DNA of 10,410 nt from Gonapodya sp. JEL0774 (GCA_027604505.1 JADIIX010000379.1:1-10410); one strand, 5' to 3'. Shown: positions 1-9,869, numbered from the stretch's first letter. The notes: generated from the letters alone by a model not told the origin. Made by a program: numbers and translations.

Positions 1-1
1 C

Positions 2-750
2 CCATATCTTTCGAGTGACACCCAACGATCACAAAATCAAGTGTGCTGGCTCACTGATCCCAAAAGTCCTCGAGGCCTCATTGTCGGCGGTGGCCTCGCA
101 CTGATCTTGATAATCAATGTGCTGTTTGCGTCGGTCATAACATTTACTCTCACTCATCGAAGTCCCTCCAACAAAACTCCCCATCTTCGAGTGCCATCTG
201 CGGGAATTATGAGCGGCATGACACGGACCGTGAGGGGTGATTCAGAGGTGCTTTCGAGAAGATTGATAATGGTGAGCACTCATCTTCACGCGGTGATACT
301 AGCAAGAGACTACAGGTTGAATGTAGCCTCCGCATCAAAATGCTAGTATCCCCTCATTATTCTTATGTGTGGGGCATTCCCCCTCATCGCTTCTGTAACG
401 AAAAACAGCATCGCGCAAGCAATTGGAGGTACGTGAAGAGCTATTTTCCGAATCGCTCTGTTCCATGACGAACCAAGAAAACACGTGTAGATTTTCTGCT
501 ACTCACTAGTGGCACTCTAAACTCACTAACATTCTTCATCGTGGATCCCACGGCGTACAAATTAGCTCAAGGCTTACTTGACACTGTCGAGGCTGCACAG
601 CAACATGAAGCCGGTGGTGTTCATTACGGGAAGGCGGAGTATGAGTCGTGGACACAACGAAAAGTCAGAAACTGGGCCGTGGCGCTGGCCTGGGCCGGGA
701 TGGGTTTACTTCAATGGGTGTTGAAGTCACCCTCTCGAAACGCGGATTAA
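2..750 (+). CDS. Seven-transmembrane G-protein-coupled receptor, 3' part (5' end outside the window)
   Basis: This is the C-terminal 203 residues of a membrane receptor, read from three exons: 2-271, 347-428 and 491-750. The introns are 272-346 (75 nt, GTGAGC...CTAG) and 429-490 (62 nt, GTACGT...GTAG), and both keep the frame. Residues 15-17 (CWL) match the conserved second extracellular loop, whose Cys normally bonds to TM3. TM5 covers about residues 26-48, TM6 starts with RRLIMYPLIILMCG at the 271/347 splice, and TM7 is FLLLTSGTLNSLTFFIVDPT. This CWL, YP and LNS..F..DPT pattern is typical of the class B and cAMP-receptor-like GPCR superfamily, which signal to G proteins at the plasma membrane. 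The ligand cannot be read from the sequence. The tail after TM7 is about 65 residues, and its last part is oddly hydrophobic (WAVALAWAGMGLLQWVL), so the true 3' end could instead be spliced further downstream. The 5' limit of the first exon is not resolved. Confidence 0.75.
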
Positions 751-2166
751 ATAGAGGCGAAAGGAAGCAGCATCCAAGGATGGGGGATCAGTGGATTTGG
801 TCTCCATGCGTTGATAAAGCCTTTTAATGAGCAATAGGTCCACCAAAGTTTTTTTGTTAATTTCTTGCACAAACTCGATGATGTCATCTCAATGCAGAGC
901 ATTCACATCTAATGGAAAAGCAATCATCCAAAAACTCAGCGTTCCTCCTTTGCAATTCCATAATGAGCTCAGACCGCTTCTCCAACCTTCAACCTGACGC
1001 CACGCCACGCCAACTTTGTCCAGACACTGCTGCTCCCTCCGTAGATAACCTCGACTATTACACGCCTAAGGTCACTCTCATAGAGCCCGTTCCGAAGCCT
1101 TCAAAGCTCAAAGGTAGAATGGCGAAGTGCTCGGGTACGATTCAGGTAATTGCGATGCAAGGAATTCAACGAAGGTAAACTTTGAGTGTGAAATATTCGC
1201 AAAACAGGAAGCATTTGGCGTTGCGATCGGCTCACCCAACCTCACCAGCAGAGGTCTTTTCAAAGAGATGGAAGGTCAAGCCCGCATTGACGCCGCGAAA
1301 ATCCCGAAGGAAGGTGTCTATCAATCCACAATATGGCGTGCGCACAGAATTGTCGACATAAGATGAGGTTTCCGTCATCTCTTCCATCCCACCTAGTCCC
1401 AAGGCAGAGAATGTATCATATATGCCCCCAACATTATCGCGGTCTGGCCCAGGCCTGTTGATCAAAGTGCCAACGTCGGGGCTGGCTTTGACTGCTGAAG
1501 GGGCGAGGGATCATGGGCCGGGTCGACGCAAGAACTGCCAACTCTGATCACATCCAAATACGGTCAACAAAACACCAGCAATGGAGATCAACCCGTTCGC
1601 GTGGTCACTGTCTACACCGCCCCAACTTCAAAGGCCTCTGACCCTTTGCCAAGTATCATGGCGCATCTCATGACCGATCCATCGCACATCAACGTAGAGA
1701 TAGCACTCAAGTCACGAGTGTCTGTTCTACGTGAGGGAGTTTTCTGTGGCTGACCTGGCAATGGGTGGGATCGCAGATGCTACATTGATGAGCGCAGGGG
1801 TAATGGTGCCAATTCCCGTTGAGAATAAAGTGTTGAAATGATGGTGGAGGAAAAATTGGTTGAAGATCGCTGAATGAGACATGGTTGAACCCGTTCCCAT
1901 GTGCACGTGTCAATACATTATAGATCACGCAAGGGTCCATAAAGATTCTCTTACAGCAAAAATAATGTCAGAGGCTGCACTTTGGATGTCATGATGTCAT
2001 ATAACAACTTTTGGGTGACATTACAATGGGTAGAAGTGCAAAGAATGCCAATGGAGTGAATTTCTCAAGTTGACCAGCGGGAACTACGATCAAAGTATCC
2101 AACACCAATTTGTGGGATTAGAAGCCACTGCACGAAATCTGAACCGACCGCTGTTGCATTAACTGC
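751..2166. other. Convergent intergenic stretch with no intact gene
   Basis: This region lies between the receptor gene and the end of the minus-strand TPR-J gene, so both 3' UTRs and terminators should fall here. No perfect AATAAA was seen for either gene. About 912-1753 contains protein-like Ser/Pro-rich open stretches that do not join into one frame (described separately). From about 1754 to 2166 I see nothing coding. The only local pattern there is a tandem pair of the 8-mer GATGTCAT at 1985-2000, and a further single copy is at 880-887. Confidence 0.5.
912..1753 (+). pseudogene. Candidate broken or unresolved coding region, Ser/Pro-rich, family not recognised
   Basis: An ATG at 912 opens 88 codons ending in TAA at 1176. 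Beyond that stop the same frame continues as plausible protein (SPAEVFSKRWKVKPALTP, then RKSRRKVSINPQYGVRTELS) to a TAA at about 1356. It resumes directly with DEVSVISSIPPSPKAENVSY and stays open to TGA at 1545. The next 70 codons that look like protein (ELPTLITSKYGQQNTSNG, then DQPVRVVTVYTAP) lie in a different frame, ending at TGA 1751-1753. An intron of about 139 nt (1113-1251) could remove the first stop, but I found no splice pair that removes the second stop or the frame change. The composition is that of a disordered tail. It may be the decayed tail of the preceding receptor, an independent dead gene, or chance open frame. No domain is recognisable. Confidence 0.3.
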
Positions 2167-5100
2167 TCAAGTTCCCCGACCCCAGCCTTCAAAACCCCCT
2201 TGTCCTCTCCTCCCTGCCCCAGTACCCGAGGACGTGAACTTCCCACCTCCAAACCCAGCACTTCTCTCTCTAAAGTTGAATCCCCTGTGATCCCAACCCT
2301 GCTGCCCCCCCATCGGTGCCCAGTTAGACCCTCCAGTCCTCCCCGTTCTCGCACTAGCCCTTTCTCTCTCCCTCTCCTTTTCACGTTCCTCCCTCTCTTG
2401 CCGTTCCCATTCCAATTTCTTTCCAGCATCGCTCAGTAGGTCATTGGCCCAGTTCACATCCTGTATCTTCCTATTAGCTTCCTCTCGGTCTTCAGGCGCT
2501 GCTTTATCGGGATGCCATCGGAGCGCGGCTCGTCTATACGCCTTTCGTATCTCGTCGGTAGTGGCCGTGCGAGAGATCTCCAAAATTGTGTACGGATTGC
2601 GACGGGCGGCAGGGGGAGGGTTTGCAAGGATGGTGCGGAGGGAATCGAGGTGTCTCGAATATTCTGGAGAGAGGTGTGAAATCGTCGAGGACAAGGGCTT
2701 AGTGGGACCGATGAAACAGCACCCTTATGGTTCATCAACTCACCTTTCCACTTCTCGCTTCCTCTATCCTCCAGCTCCACGCACCACTCCCAGTCTGTCT
2801 TGCTCTCCTCAAATCTCTGCTGCTCACGTAGCGCAATTGCCCTCCTCGCCATGACCTTGACAAAAGTTGGCCGATGAACGTACGATTTAAGCGCAGTGTG
2901 AGTAGCCGTGAGGGCAGAGAGGGGAACAGTGTTTCGCGTAGCAATGAGAGCAAGTAGTCGAAGCGCCGCTGTACAGTGGCGAATAGTGGTAGGTGGATCC
3001 GTCTGATGTAGTTCATGAAAGCGTCATTGTGATTGTCTCCAGAATCAACATACTCCCCCTTCATCACTAGACCAACTCACCTTCGCACCCAAATTGCCTT
3101 CCACTTTCGCTCCAACCCCACCACCTCTCCATACCCTTGTCCTCCATAATGCATCCTCGTCACCCTCATTGTCCTCTTTCCACCAAAACCCTTCACCGAA
3201 TAACGCGCCCCTTTCTTCACCTTTCCACGCATTTCCTAACCTGTCCAAACAACCTTCCCACGCGACTCTTGCGATAATGTAGTCGCCCCTTTCAAAAGCA
3301 CGTCTCCCTGCTTCTCTCCGCGACCCAACCACTTTTGCAACCTCAACGGCCTCGCGAACATTCGGATCATCTTGGTCCAATCTTGCAAGCATTGCAGACG
3401 CCCGCGCGTGAGATTGAAGGGTCTCGTCAGCAACAAATACGCCGATGGCGTTAAGAAGTGCAAACCGTTCGTCTCGGCCACCACCGGTGGCGCCAGCAGG
3501 AAGAACCGGAGCAATCGCTTCAGCTGCGCAAGCTTTAGCGAGCTCCGAGTACCGACACGTCGCGAGCATAAGCTGTGCACGGAAAATCCTTAGTGAGATG
3601 GGTACACTTGGATTTCCATCCACCGCAACCTTTTCTCCACTGCCCTCCTTCCCTGAAGCCATTCCTGTCGCCACTTTTTCGACAATCTCCCTTGCTCTCT
3701 CGTATTCACCTCTCGTGACCAATCTCGCTGCCTTTCCAATTTCCTCGACAATCTTCTCCACCTTGCCCCCTTCGCCTTCAACCAGTATTTTACTCTTTTC
3801 CTTGCCAAGGGTCGCCTTCCTCCCTCTAGTTACCCAGCCAGTTGCCTCATCCCAGCGGCCCAGAAGTACACATGACCGGGCACATCGAGCATATGCTTTC
3901 CCGAGAGTGGGATCTGTTTGCAGAGCGGTGCGGGCATGGTGGAGGGCGCGCAGGGGTAGTTGAAGTTTTAGGAGGGTTGCAGATTGATTCAAGTGGAGTA
4001 GGGGAGTGGCATGGCGGGCTGCATAGCATGGTGAAGCAGGAAGTGTCGCATGATGTAGTTTCTCATGTCTGAAACAAGATTTGAAGGGAGCGTCAGTTAC
4101 TCACCCAACGCCTTATCATAGCATAGTCTCGCTTCCCCATACTTCCCGGCTCGATAGTACCTGTTTCCCTCGTCCTTCAATGTCGCTGCTTCCTTCTCCA
4201 AGGTGTCTCGTGCCTGTTTGCCGGTTGACGCTTCCGCCATCTCGGCATCAGTAGCATTGTGAGAAGTTGTGAGGCCAACTCGTGCACGCCGTTTGGTAGG
4301 CGGAGTTCGAGACGATGGTGATGCAGGACAAGGCTCTCCCGGAGCCGAGGATGCGACAGGGCCAACGGATCCTTTTCTCCTCTGCGGGCCTCCTCCACCA
4401 CTGCTACCAGCACCACCTTTCCGTCTTGCTTCGCGAATCGCTCTTTCTCCCGCAAGCTCCGGTTCTGGTTCCCACGCTGGAGGTGTGGGAGTGCGGGGAG
4501 GAGAGTTCGGTGTGTCGTGATCCATTCCAGCGGTTTCTGTTGCTGAGGATACCGGTTCACCGGAAGCAGGGAACAAGAAGGTGAAATCTCCAGTTGGAGG
4601 TTTTGTAGAGACGCTTGGCCGTGGTCGAGGAGCCTTGGCGGGAGGAGCAATATGGGACGCGGAACTTTGTCTCCCCTTGCCGATACCAAGCCCCGCACCT
4701 AGACCCAGCTCGAATTCGAATTCAAAGGCAGATCGGGTCGACGAGGCGGACGGTCCTTTGGGAAGAGGCGATGGCGGCTCGAAAGTGAATAGGGAGGGTT
4801 TCGGTGCAGGAGGACCTGCTCCCTGCACCGAGGGAGTTGGAGGAGCGAACGGGAACGTAGTGGAGCCAAACACAAAGTTAAAGGCCGACTCTCTGTTTGC
4901 TTTTCCAGAAGATCCCGCCGAATTTGGTTGGGCGTACTCGCCGTTCCCGGTGTCGTCGGGGGGCTCGGAAGGGAACTGCCCAGGCGGTTTAGGAGATGCC
5001 GATGCTTCCCTAGCTTGAGAAGCCGATCCAGTGGACCATTCCATACCTGCTGTCGAAGACTTGCTCGGCTCCTCCCTAGAGTTGCCTGAGCGAGCACCAG

Positions 5101-6955
5101 GCGTCGGAGTGGCGCTCCTATCCACGTCATCTGTGTCTTCTGTATCATCCATGGTGCTACCCTTGCCTTGACTCCCGTCAGCATCGTCGGCGTCCTCCCT
5201 CGCCGTCTCGTATCCATCGTCACCTGTCTCGCCGTCCTCATCTCGATCTGAACGTGGCGAAAATGCGCGTTTGGAGGTGAACGAGAAGAGATTAGCAGCG
5301 GGTACTGATGAAGGAGTCGAGGAGCGATCGAAAGGGGACAGTGAAGGTGAGGACGACCGAAAAGCACCCCGCGGCACCGCCGAGCTTGACGCGTCGTCAA
5401 GATCCATTGATCCTGAGACGTCTGTTCCGCGAGTGCGATTGGCTGAGGGGCCAGAGTCAGGTGATGAAATCTTGCCCGCTTCATTTCTCCATTCGCTTGG
5501 TCCACCTGGGTCATGTCCAGTCCCTGCACTCGCTGGTGCAGGCCGGTGTCCAAATACCTCTCCAAACACCTCTTCGAGAGGACGAGGTCGGGACACAAAC
5601 GGGGACGACCAGACGGGAGGCGGGGGAGTCGCAGGTCGTGAAGCCGGTGAGTCGGTGGCGGCATGCACTGGTCTCTCTCCATTCTCTGGTAACTTGGTTC
5701 CTGTCGGAATCTCCTCAACTTCCATGTCAGTCTTCGTATAGGTATCGTTCCATGAACCTGGTACACCCGATGGAGCTGGTGGATTGGAAGGAGTCCAAGT
5801 TTGAGATTGAGGTTGGGGGTGAGGTTGAGGCTGAGACAGAAAACCGGTGAAGGGTGAGGGTGGTTCCACAGCCGGAGAAGCAGCACTGGGAAACACAGAT
5901 GAGGAATCAGACGTTTTCGGTGCAGGGAACGGATTAATTTTGGAGCGCGTGAACGGATCGAATGAGCTAGACACAGGGGGGTTCTTGGAGGGGAGCGGGC
6001 CGGTGCTTTGGTTGTTTGGGAGAGAGAAGACGAATGCGGGAGCAGGAGGTGGTGCTCCAACTGGAGAACCGAAAAGAGAATGACCGATATTGGCAGGTGA
6101 AGTGTGATTTGAGGAATGGCTGGGTGGGGAAGATGGGGCTGTGGTTTTGTCATCCGGCAGAGGCGGTGGCCCTGGCGCTTTTGGAGTCTTCACATCACGA
6201 AAAACTCTTGCACGGCGCGGTGGCGATCCCGACGGCGGCTGTCTTTGCGGCGCCGGCATTGTTGATCCGGCGGTGGAAGTGAACGTTCCCCTACCAGCTC
6301 CCGGAGAAGCGGGGTTGTTACTGCCCGGCGCAGCCCATTGCACAGGCTGTTGCACGAAAACGAAGCGTCCCTTGCTCGCAGCAGCGGCTGGATCAAATGA
6401 GAATGGGTTCCTGTCCGCGGACATTGGAAAAGAGAACCCAGGAGGAGGTCTTTGTTGATGAACAAAGTGAAATCCAGTGGCAAATCCGGGGGCGGTAGTG
6501 ATTCCAGGTACCATTCCAGAGAAAGCAGTCTGTCCAAATATGGGTTGTCCAATATATGCGGGATGCATCTGCGGTGCGTTGCTCATGTTGCTCCTAAAAG
6601 TGAACTTTGGCTGCCTGTCATGCCGGTGTTCCTTGTCACTAGCTCCTCCTCCCCCACTTCCAGCACCACCACGCGGTGGGCCACCACCTAAGTTTCGCCC
6701 AGAGTTTCCGAATGCACTTGATCCGGAGTTTGTACCTCGTTCATCTCCACTGGTATGGCTCCCTCGAGCTTCGGCAGGTGCGGCTTCAAACCTGCTTGTT
6801 TGCGGAGCCTGCGCCCTCGATTCTGACGCCATTTGAGGCAGATACCCAGGGTGTTGTTCTGGAATATCGAATAGTGTGGGAATAAGACCAGGCGAACTCC
6901 AGGAAACGACTTGTTTGGAATGATTTGGATCGGACCCTGAGCCCGTGATTGACAT
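2167..6955 (-). CDS. TPR and J-domain co-chaperone (DNAJC7-like) with a long disordered N-terminal extension
   Basis: Four exons on the minus strand: 6955-4105, 4018-3081, 3002-2744 and 2663-2167, coding 1514 residues. The introns are 86, 78 and 80 nt, all with GTGAGT donors and AG acceptors (ATGCAG, CATCAG, CTCCAG), and every phase agrees. The start ATG follows an in-frame TAG 21 nt upstream (6974-6976). Residues 1 to about 900 are Pro/Ser/Gly-rich and look disordered, with repeated F-x-F motifs. Residues about 920-1000 form TPR helices (EGNRYYRAGKYGEARLCYDK, then HLNQSATLLKL), and helical TPR-like sequence continues to about 1345 (ARRAIALREQQRFEESKTDW). The J domain is at about 1372-1435, starting NPYTILEI and with the HPD motif at 1400-1402, the site that stimulates Hsp70 ATPase. 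It is followed by a Glu/Arg helix and a Gly-rich tail. The TPR-then-J order is that of the DNAJC7/Tpr2 family, which hands clients between Hsp70 and Hsp90 in the cytosol or nucleus. The usual size is about 500 residues, so the N-terminal half is extra. No signal peptide is seen. Confidence 0.9.
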
Positions 6956-7544
6956 GGCCAGTTTGTATCCCCACTACATATTTGTTCGCCTTAGTGACTC
7001 TTCCAGATTATTCTCTGTTACACTGACGAAAAGTTTTCACCTCTTTGCGGGAGTACAGTCTTTGCAATCCGTGCTTCAGAACCTCGCGACCACGATATCG
7101 ATGTTCCAAAGGATCTGAAGGCGGCTGGCGAGCATCATGATGCAACGGATTTGGTCAGGAGGATGCGCACAGGAACTCCGAAGAATGACAGAGCAGATTG
7201 CTGAGAAGAATGAAATCGGCGCAGGATGTTCGGTTTTACTCTTGTCATCACTGGTGGTTACCTGAAGTTATTACCTTGATCTGGCGAACACACATCTCCT
7301 TTTGTGAGTCCGGGACAGGATCTAAAGCAATCCTGCTGGCAGGCCCAGTTGAGAAGTCCGTGCTTCTTGAGTTGGCATCCAGCAATCCTACGCTACGGGG
7401 TGGAGAGAGAGCAGGACAGGCGAATTGGTTTATTACACCTCTCCAGTTTCAGCTGTTTACACATCATCGGTGAGTAGTGAAACGCTCTTGATTGCTTCAC
7501 CTGAGCGCTCTGATGTTGTGCTCACTGCGAATATCCAAAGATAA
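6956..7544. promoter_or_regulatory. Divergent intergenic region, presumed promoters of the TPR-J and sensor genes
   Basis: The two flanking genes start in opposite directions from this 589-bp gap, so it must contain both promoters and 5' UTRs. I could not identify a TATA box, an initiator or any known operator. A possible 5'-UTR intron of the sensor gene is visible: GTGAGT at 7470 and CCAAAG ending at 7540 (71 nt, within the size range of the other introns). Its acceptor is weak. An 88-codon open frame from an ATG at 7210 to about 7473 has no recognisable content and is probably chance or an upstream ORF. Confidence 0.4.
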
Positions 7545-9869
7545 ATGTCGGCATCAACCACTGTCAACTCTGCGTCACGCACACATGAGCCGGGGAACAA
7601 TCCAGCAGCTGGCAAAGCACCGGGATTGATGGCATCAAGATTTGCTCTCCACCTTCGTACTATCATCGTCCTACTCGTCCTTTTCAGGTGATCATCTCGC
7701 AACCATCGACTTTCATAATCGATTAAATTTTTCGAAAATGGCCTGGTATCACCTTCAATTGTCTTCCATAGCACCGTACTCGTTGCTGTAATCACCGTCT
7801 CCATCGGAGTGGCGACGAACAGCAGGAGTATCTCCACCTCGTCGGATCAAGGTATCATGCCTTTCTGCATCTGTAGGAATTCTTCGATACTTGAATTTGT
7901 CTCCATGTTTAAAGCGTCACGGAGCATTCAAACTCTCGCAATTGCGAGGCAAATTGATGCCAGCGCAGTCATCACGAACGGAATTGGTTTGTACTCACCC
8001 CGCGCCCACACTTTGTACAGTCTGACATATAACGCCTGACTCCGATGTGCGGATAGACTCCTACATTTCACAAGTAAGATATTCAGTTACCTCCGTTCCC
8101 CTCAGAGATTCAAGACTGATTCTTCGCTTCATCCCCATGCCGCCAGATGCGACTTGCCTCACAAAGCGTGGGCACAGCTGTAGCTTCAGGCAAGTTCTCA
8201 GTGAATGATCCAGAGTGAGTATTGTTGCGAATTGAATGTGTCATAATTTCTAGTGTGCTGAAATGATTCGCCTCTGACGAACAGTAATCTACTCCCACTG
8301 TTCAATGCCACGCTCACAAACTTTGGAGTGGCGAGTGAGTTTGTCTGGGACTTGTCAATCCCTCCTGTCACGAGTGTGAAATGTCCACCCTCGACATGCT
8401 CGCCCCGATTAAATAGATCGCATTACCGTGTTTGGAACGACTTCAATTAGCAACCGCAGTTTGTGGTTAATTGGCAGAAACGCCATCATTAAAAGCGCGG
8501 GGTTTTCGCTTGGTCTACTTCTCAAAACGACAAACTTTACATGCCAGCGCTTCTGTCCTGTGACCTCGACGAACGGTCGTCTCAATTTCTACGGCCTGGA
8601 CGGCGCGACCTTGAACATTCAAACGTTCATATCAAGTTTACCAATACCTGATAATCCCAACACGTTTGCGCTTCTTTCAAGAGGCGCCGCTCTAGTTATC
8701 GATCCAGTGGTGTACCCCGACGAAATCATACAGCCCATGTACTCAGGCTTATACGACACCAGTGGTGCTCAAGTCGGCAATAGCTACATTGCCTTCTCGG
8801 TTCAGAAATTCTGCGATACACTTGATTCTGTGAAGGGCACCGCCACTCAAAACTCTTTATTCTACGTTCTTTCATCAAATGGTGACGTTCTCGCAATATC
8901 GGGCTTGGGAAATGTTACTATTCAAACGCAAGTTCGTTTCTTGTTTGACATTTGAGGCTGCTGAGTTATAGTGCCTTATCGAACCATCATCATATTCCAG
9001 ACGTTGAAGAAAGTTGTCAACCAAACACTCGGGCTACTTGCCCTCAAGAATATATATGACTACGATGCTGCGTCTTATCCCTTGCTGAATCTCTCAGCAG
9101 CAGCAGTTCTCGCATACGCAGGGGGGAACTTCGTCACACCTTTCGCCGACAACACCTGGCAAGCCGGAGAGTATTTGATTACCGTTACAACAAAAGTTTT
9201 TGGAGGGTATCGGTACATTGTTGTGACTGCGGCGTGAGTCAATCTTGAGCGATGTCCATGAGCATGCCTTCAATAGTCTGTCGTCAACTGCATATTTACT
9301 TTTGTGGACGTAGACCTCTCGAAGACTACCTTGGTGATACAATCCACCTCGCTGACAATTTGAAGAAGGATGGTGTTAATGCGATGATTCAAGTAATATT
9401 GTCAGGTGAGAGTCGAATGAACATTTACGCAAGACAGAAATACCTTGGCTCAAGCGTCGTCCGTCTGATCCCAACAGCCTTTGCAGTCGTTATGGCTATG
9501 TCCTTGTTCGCAATTTTCTTTGTTCTCCTATTTATCACTAAGCCACTGAGTGATATACTCTCAACTATGAAGAAGGCAACCAAGTTTGACTTCTCCGATC
9601 TTCGAGACGGTGCCTTGAAGTCGCGGCTCTCGATTGTAGATGAGATTCATCATCTTCAAGGTCATTTTACTGAGATGGTGAAAGTCTTTGCGAATGCGCT
9701 CAAAGGTAAGTTCAGTGGTGCGTTATCCATTTATCATCGTGTCAGTTGCTCGACCGGATTCATGATTGTACATGTACCTTCATTAGCAAACAAGTCACTT
9801 GCTGCCCCAAGTGTCAGTAAATCTCGACGGTACTCCGAGAATGAATCTACAGCAAAATTAAGTGTTTGA
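7545..9869 (+). CDS. Membrane sensor protein with an extracellular double-Cache-like region and HAMP domain, no output domain seen
   Basis: Ten exons: 7545-7687, 7772-7851, 7915-7986, 8057-8073, 8147-8214, 8285-8334, 8417-8931, 9001-9233, 9314-9705 and 9787-9869, coding about 550 residues. Introns are 63-84 nt and every junction keeps phase. The ATG is directly preceded by an in-frame TAA; a second Met at residue 29 is an alternative start. Residues 1-38 are cytoplasmic, TM1 is 40-61, and 62-440 are extracellular, beginning with a long helix (SYISQ joined to MRLASQSVGTAVASG) followed by Cache-like strands such as LFYVLSSNGDVLAISG at about 290-305. Cys186 and Cys190 may form a disulfide. TM2 is about 444-467. 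A HAMP domain follows at about 468-515 (TKPL at its start, VDEIHHLQGHFTEM at its end), then a Ser-rich tail to residue 550. Cache domains bind small extracellular ligands and HAMP relays the signal inward, usually to a cyclase, kinase or methyl-accepting domain, and none of these is present. The least certain junctions are intron 2 (acceptor AAAG) and intron 3 (donor GTTTGT). A further 45-nt intron at 9393-9437 is possible. Confidence 0.75.

Noticed and set aside
41-346. The receptor's first exon read straight through to the stop at 344-346 as a 101-residue protein
   Set aside because: After residue about 77 the frame loses receptor-like content, while GTGAGC at 272 and CTAG at 346 join it in phase to TM6 at 347.
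4699-6153. A 484-codon open frame on the minus strand overlapping the co-chaperone's first exon in another frame
   Set aside because: It lies wholly within the low-complexity exon, where Pro/Ser/Gly codons leave few stops in neighbouring frames. Its product is Leu/Pro/Arg-rich without domains, and the overlapping frame connects by good splice sites to the TPR and J domains.
4269-6836. Several plus-strand open frames of 80-180 codons opposite the co-chaperone gene
   Set aside because: They are mirror frames of the Pro/Ser/Gly-rich coding exon, with no independent domain or start and no splice logic of their own.
7210-7473. An 88-codon plus-strand frame upstream of the sensor gene
   Set aside because: No recognisable domain or conserved motif. 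Joining it to the sensor through the possible 7470-7540 intron meets a TAA immediately before the sensor's ATG, so it cannot be an N-terminal extension.
7809-8039. Reading exon 2 of the sensor through to 7986 without the 63-nt intron at 7852-7914
   Set aside because: The frame stays open, so this remains possible, but the added 21 residues contain Pro and two Cys inside what is otherwise a continuous extracellular helix. The spliced form fits better despite a weak acceptor.
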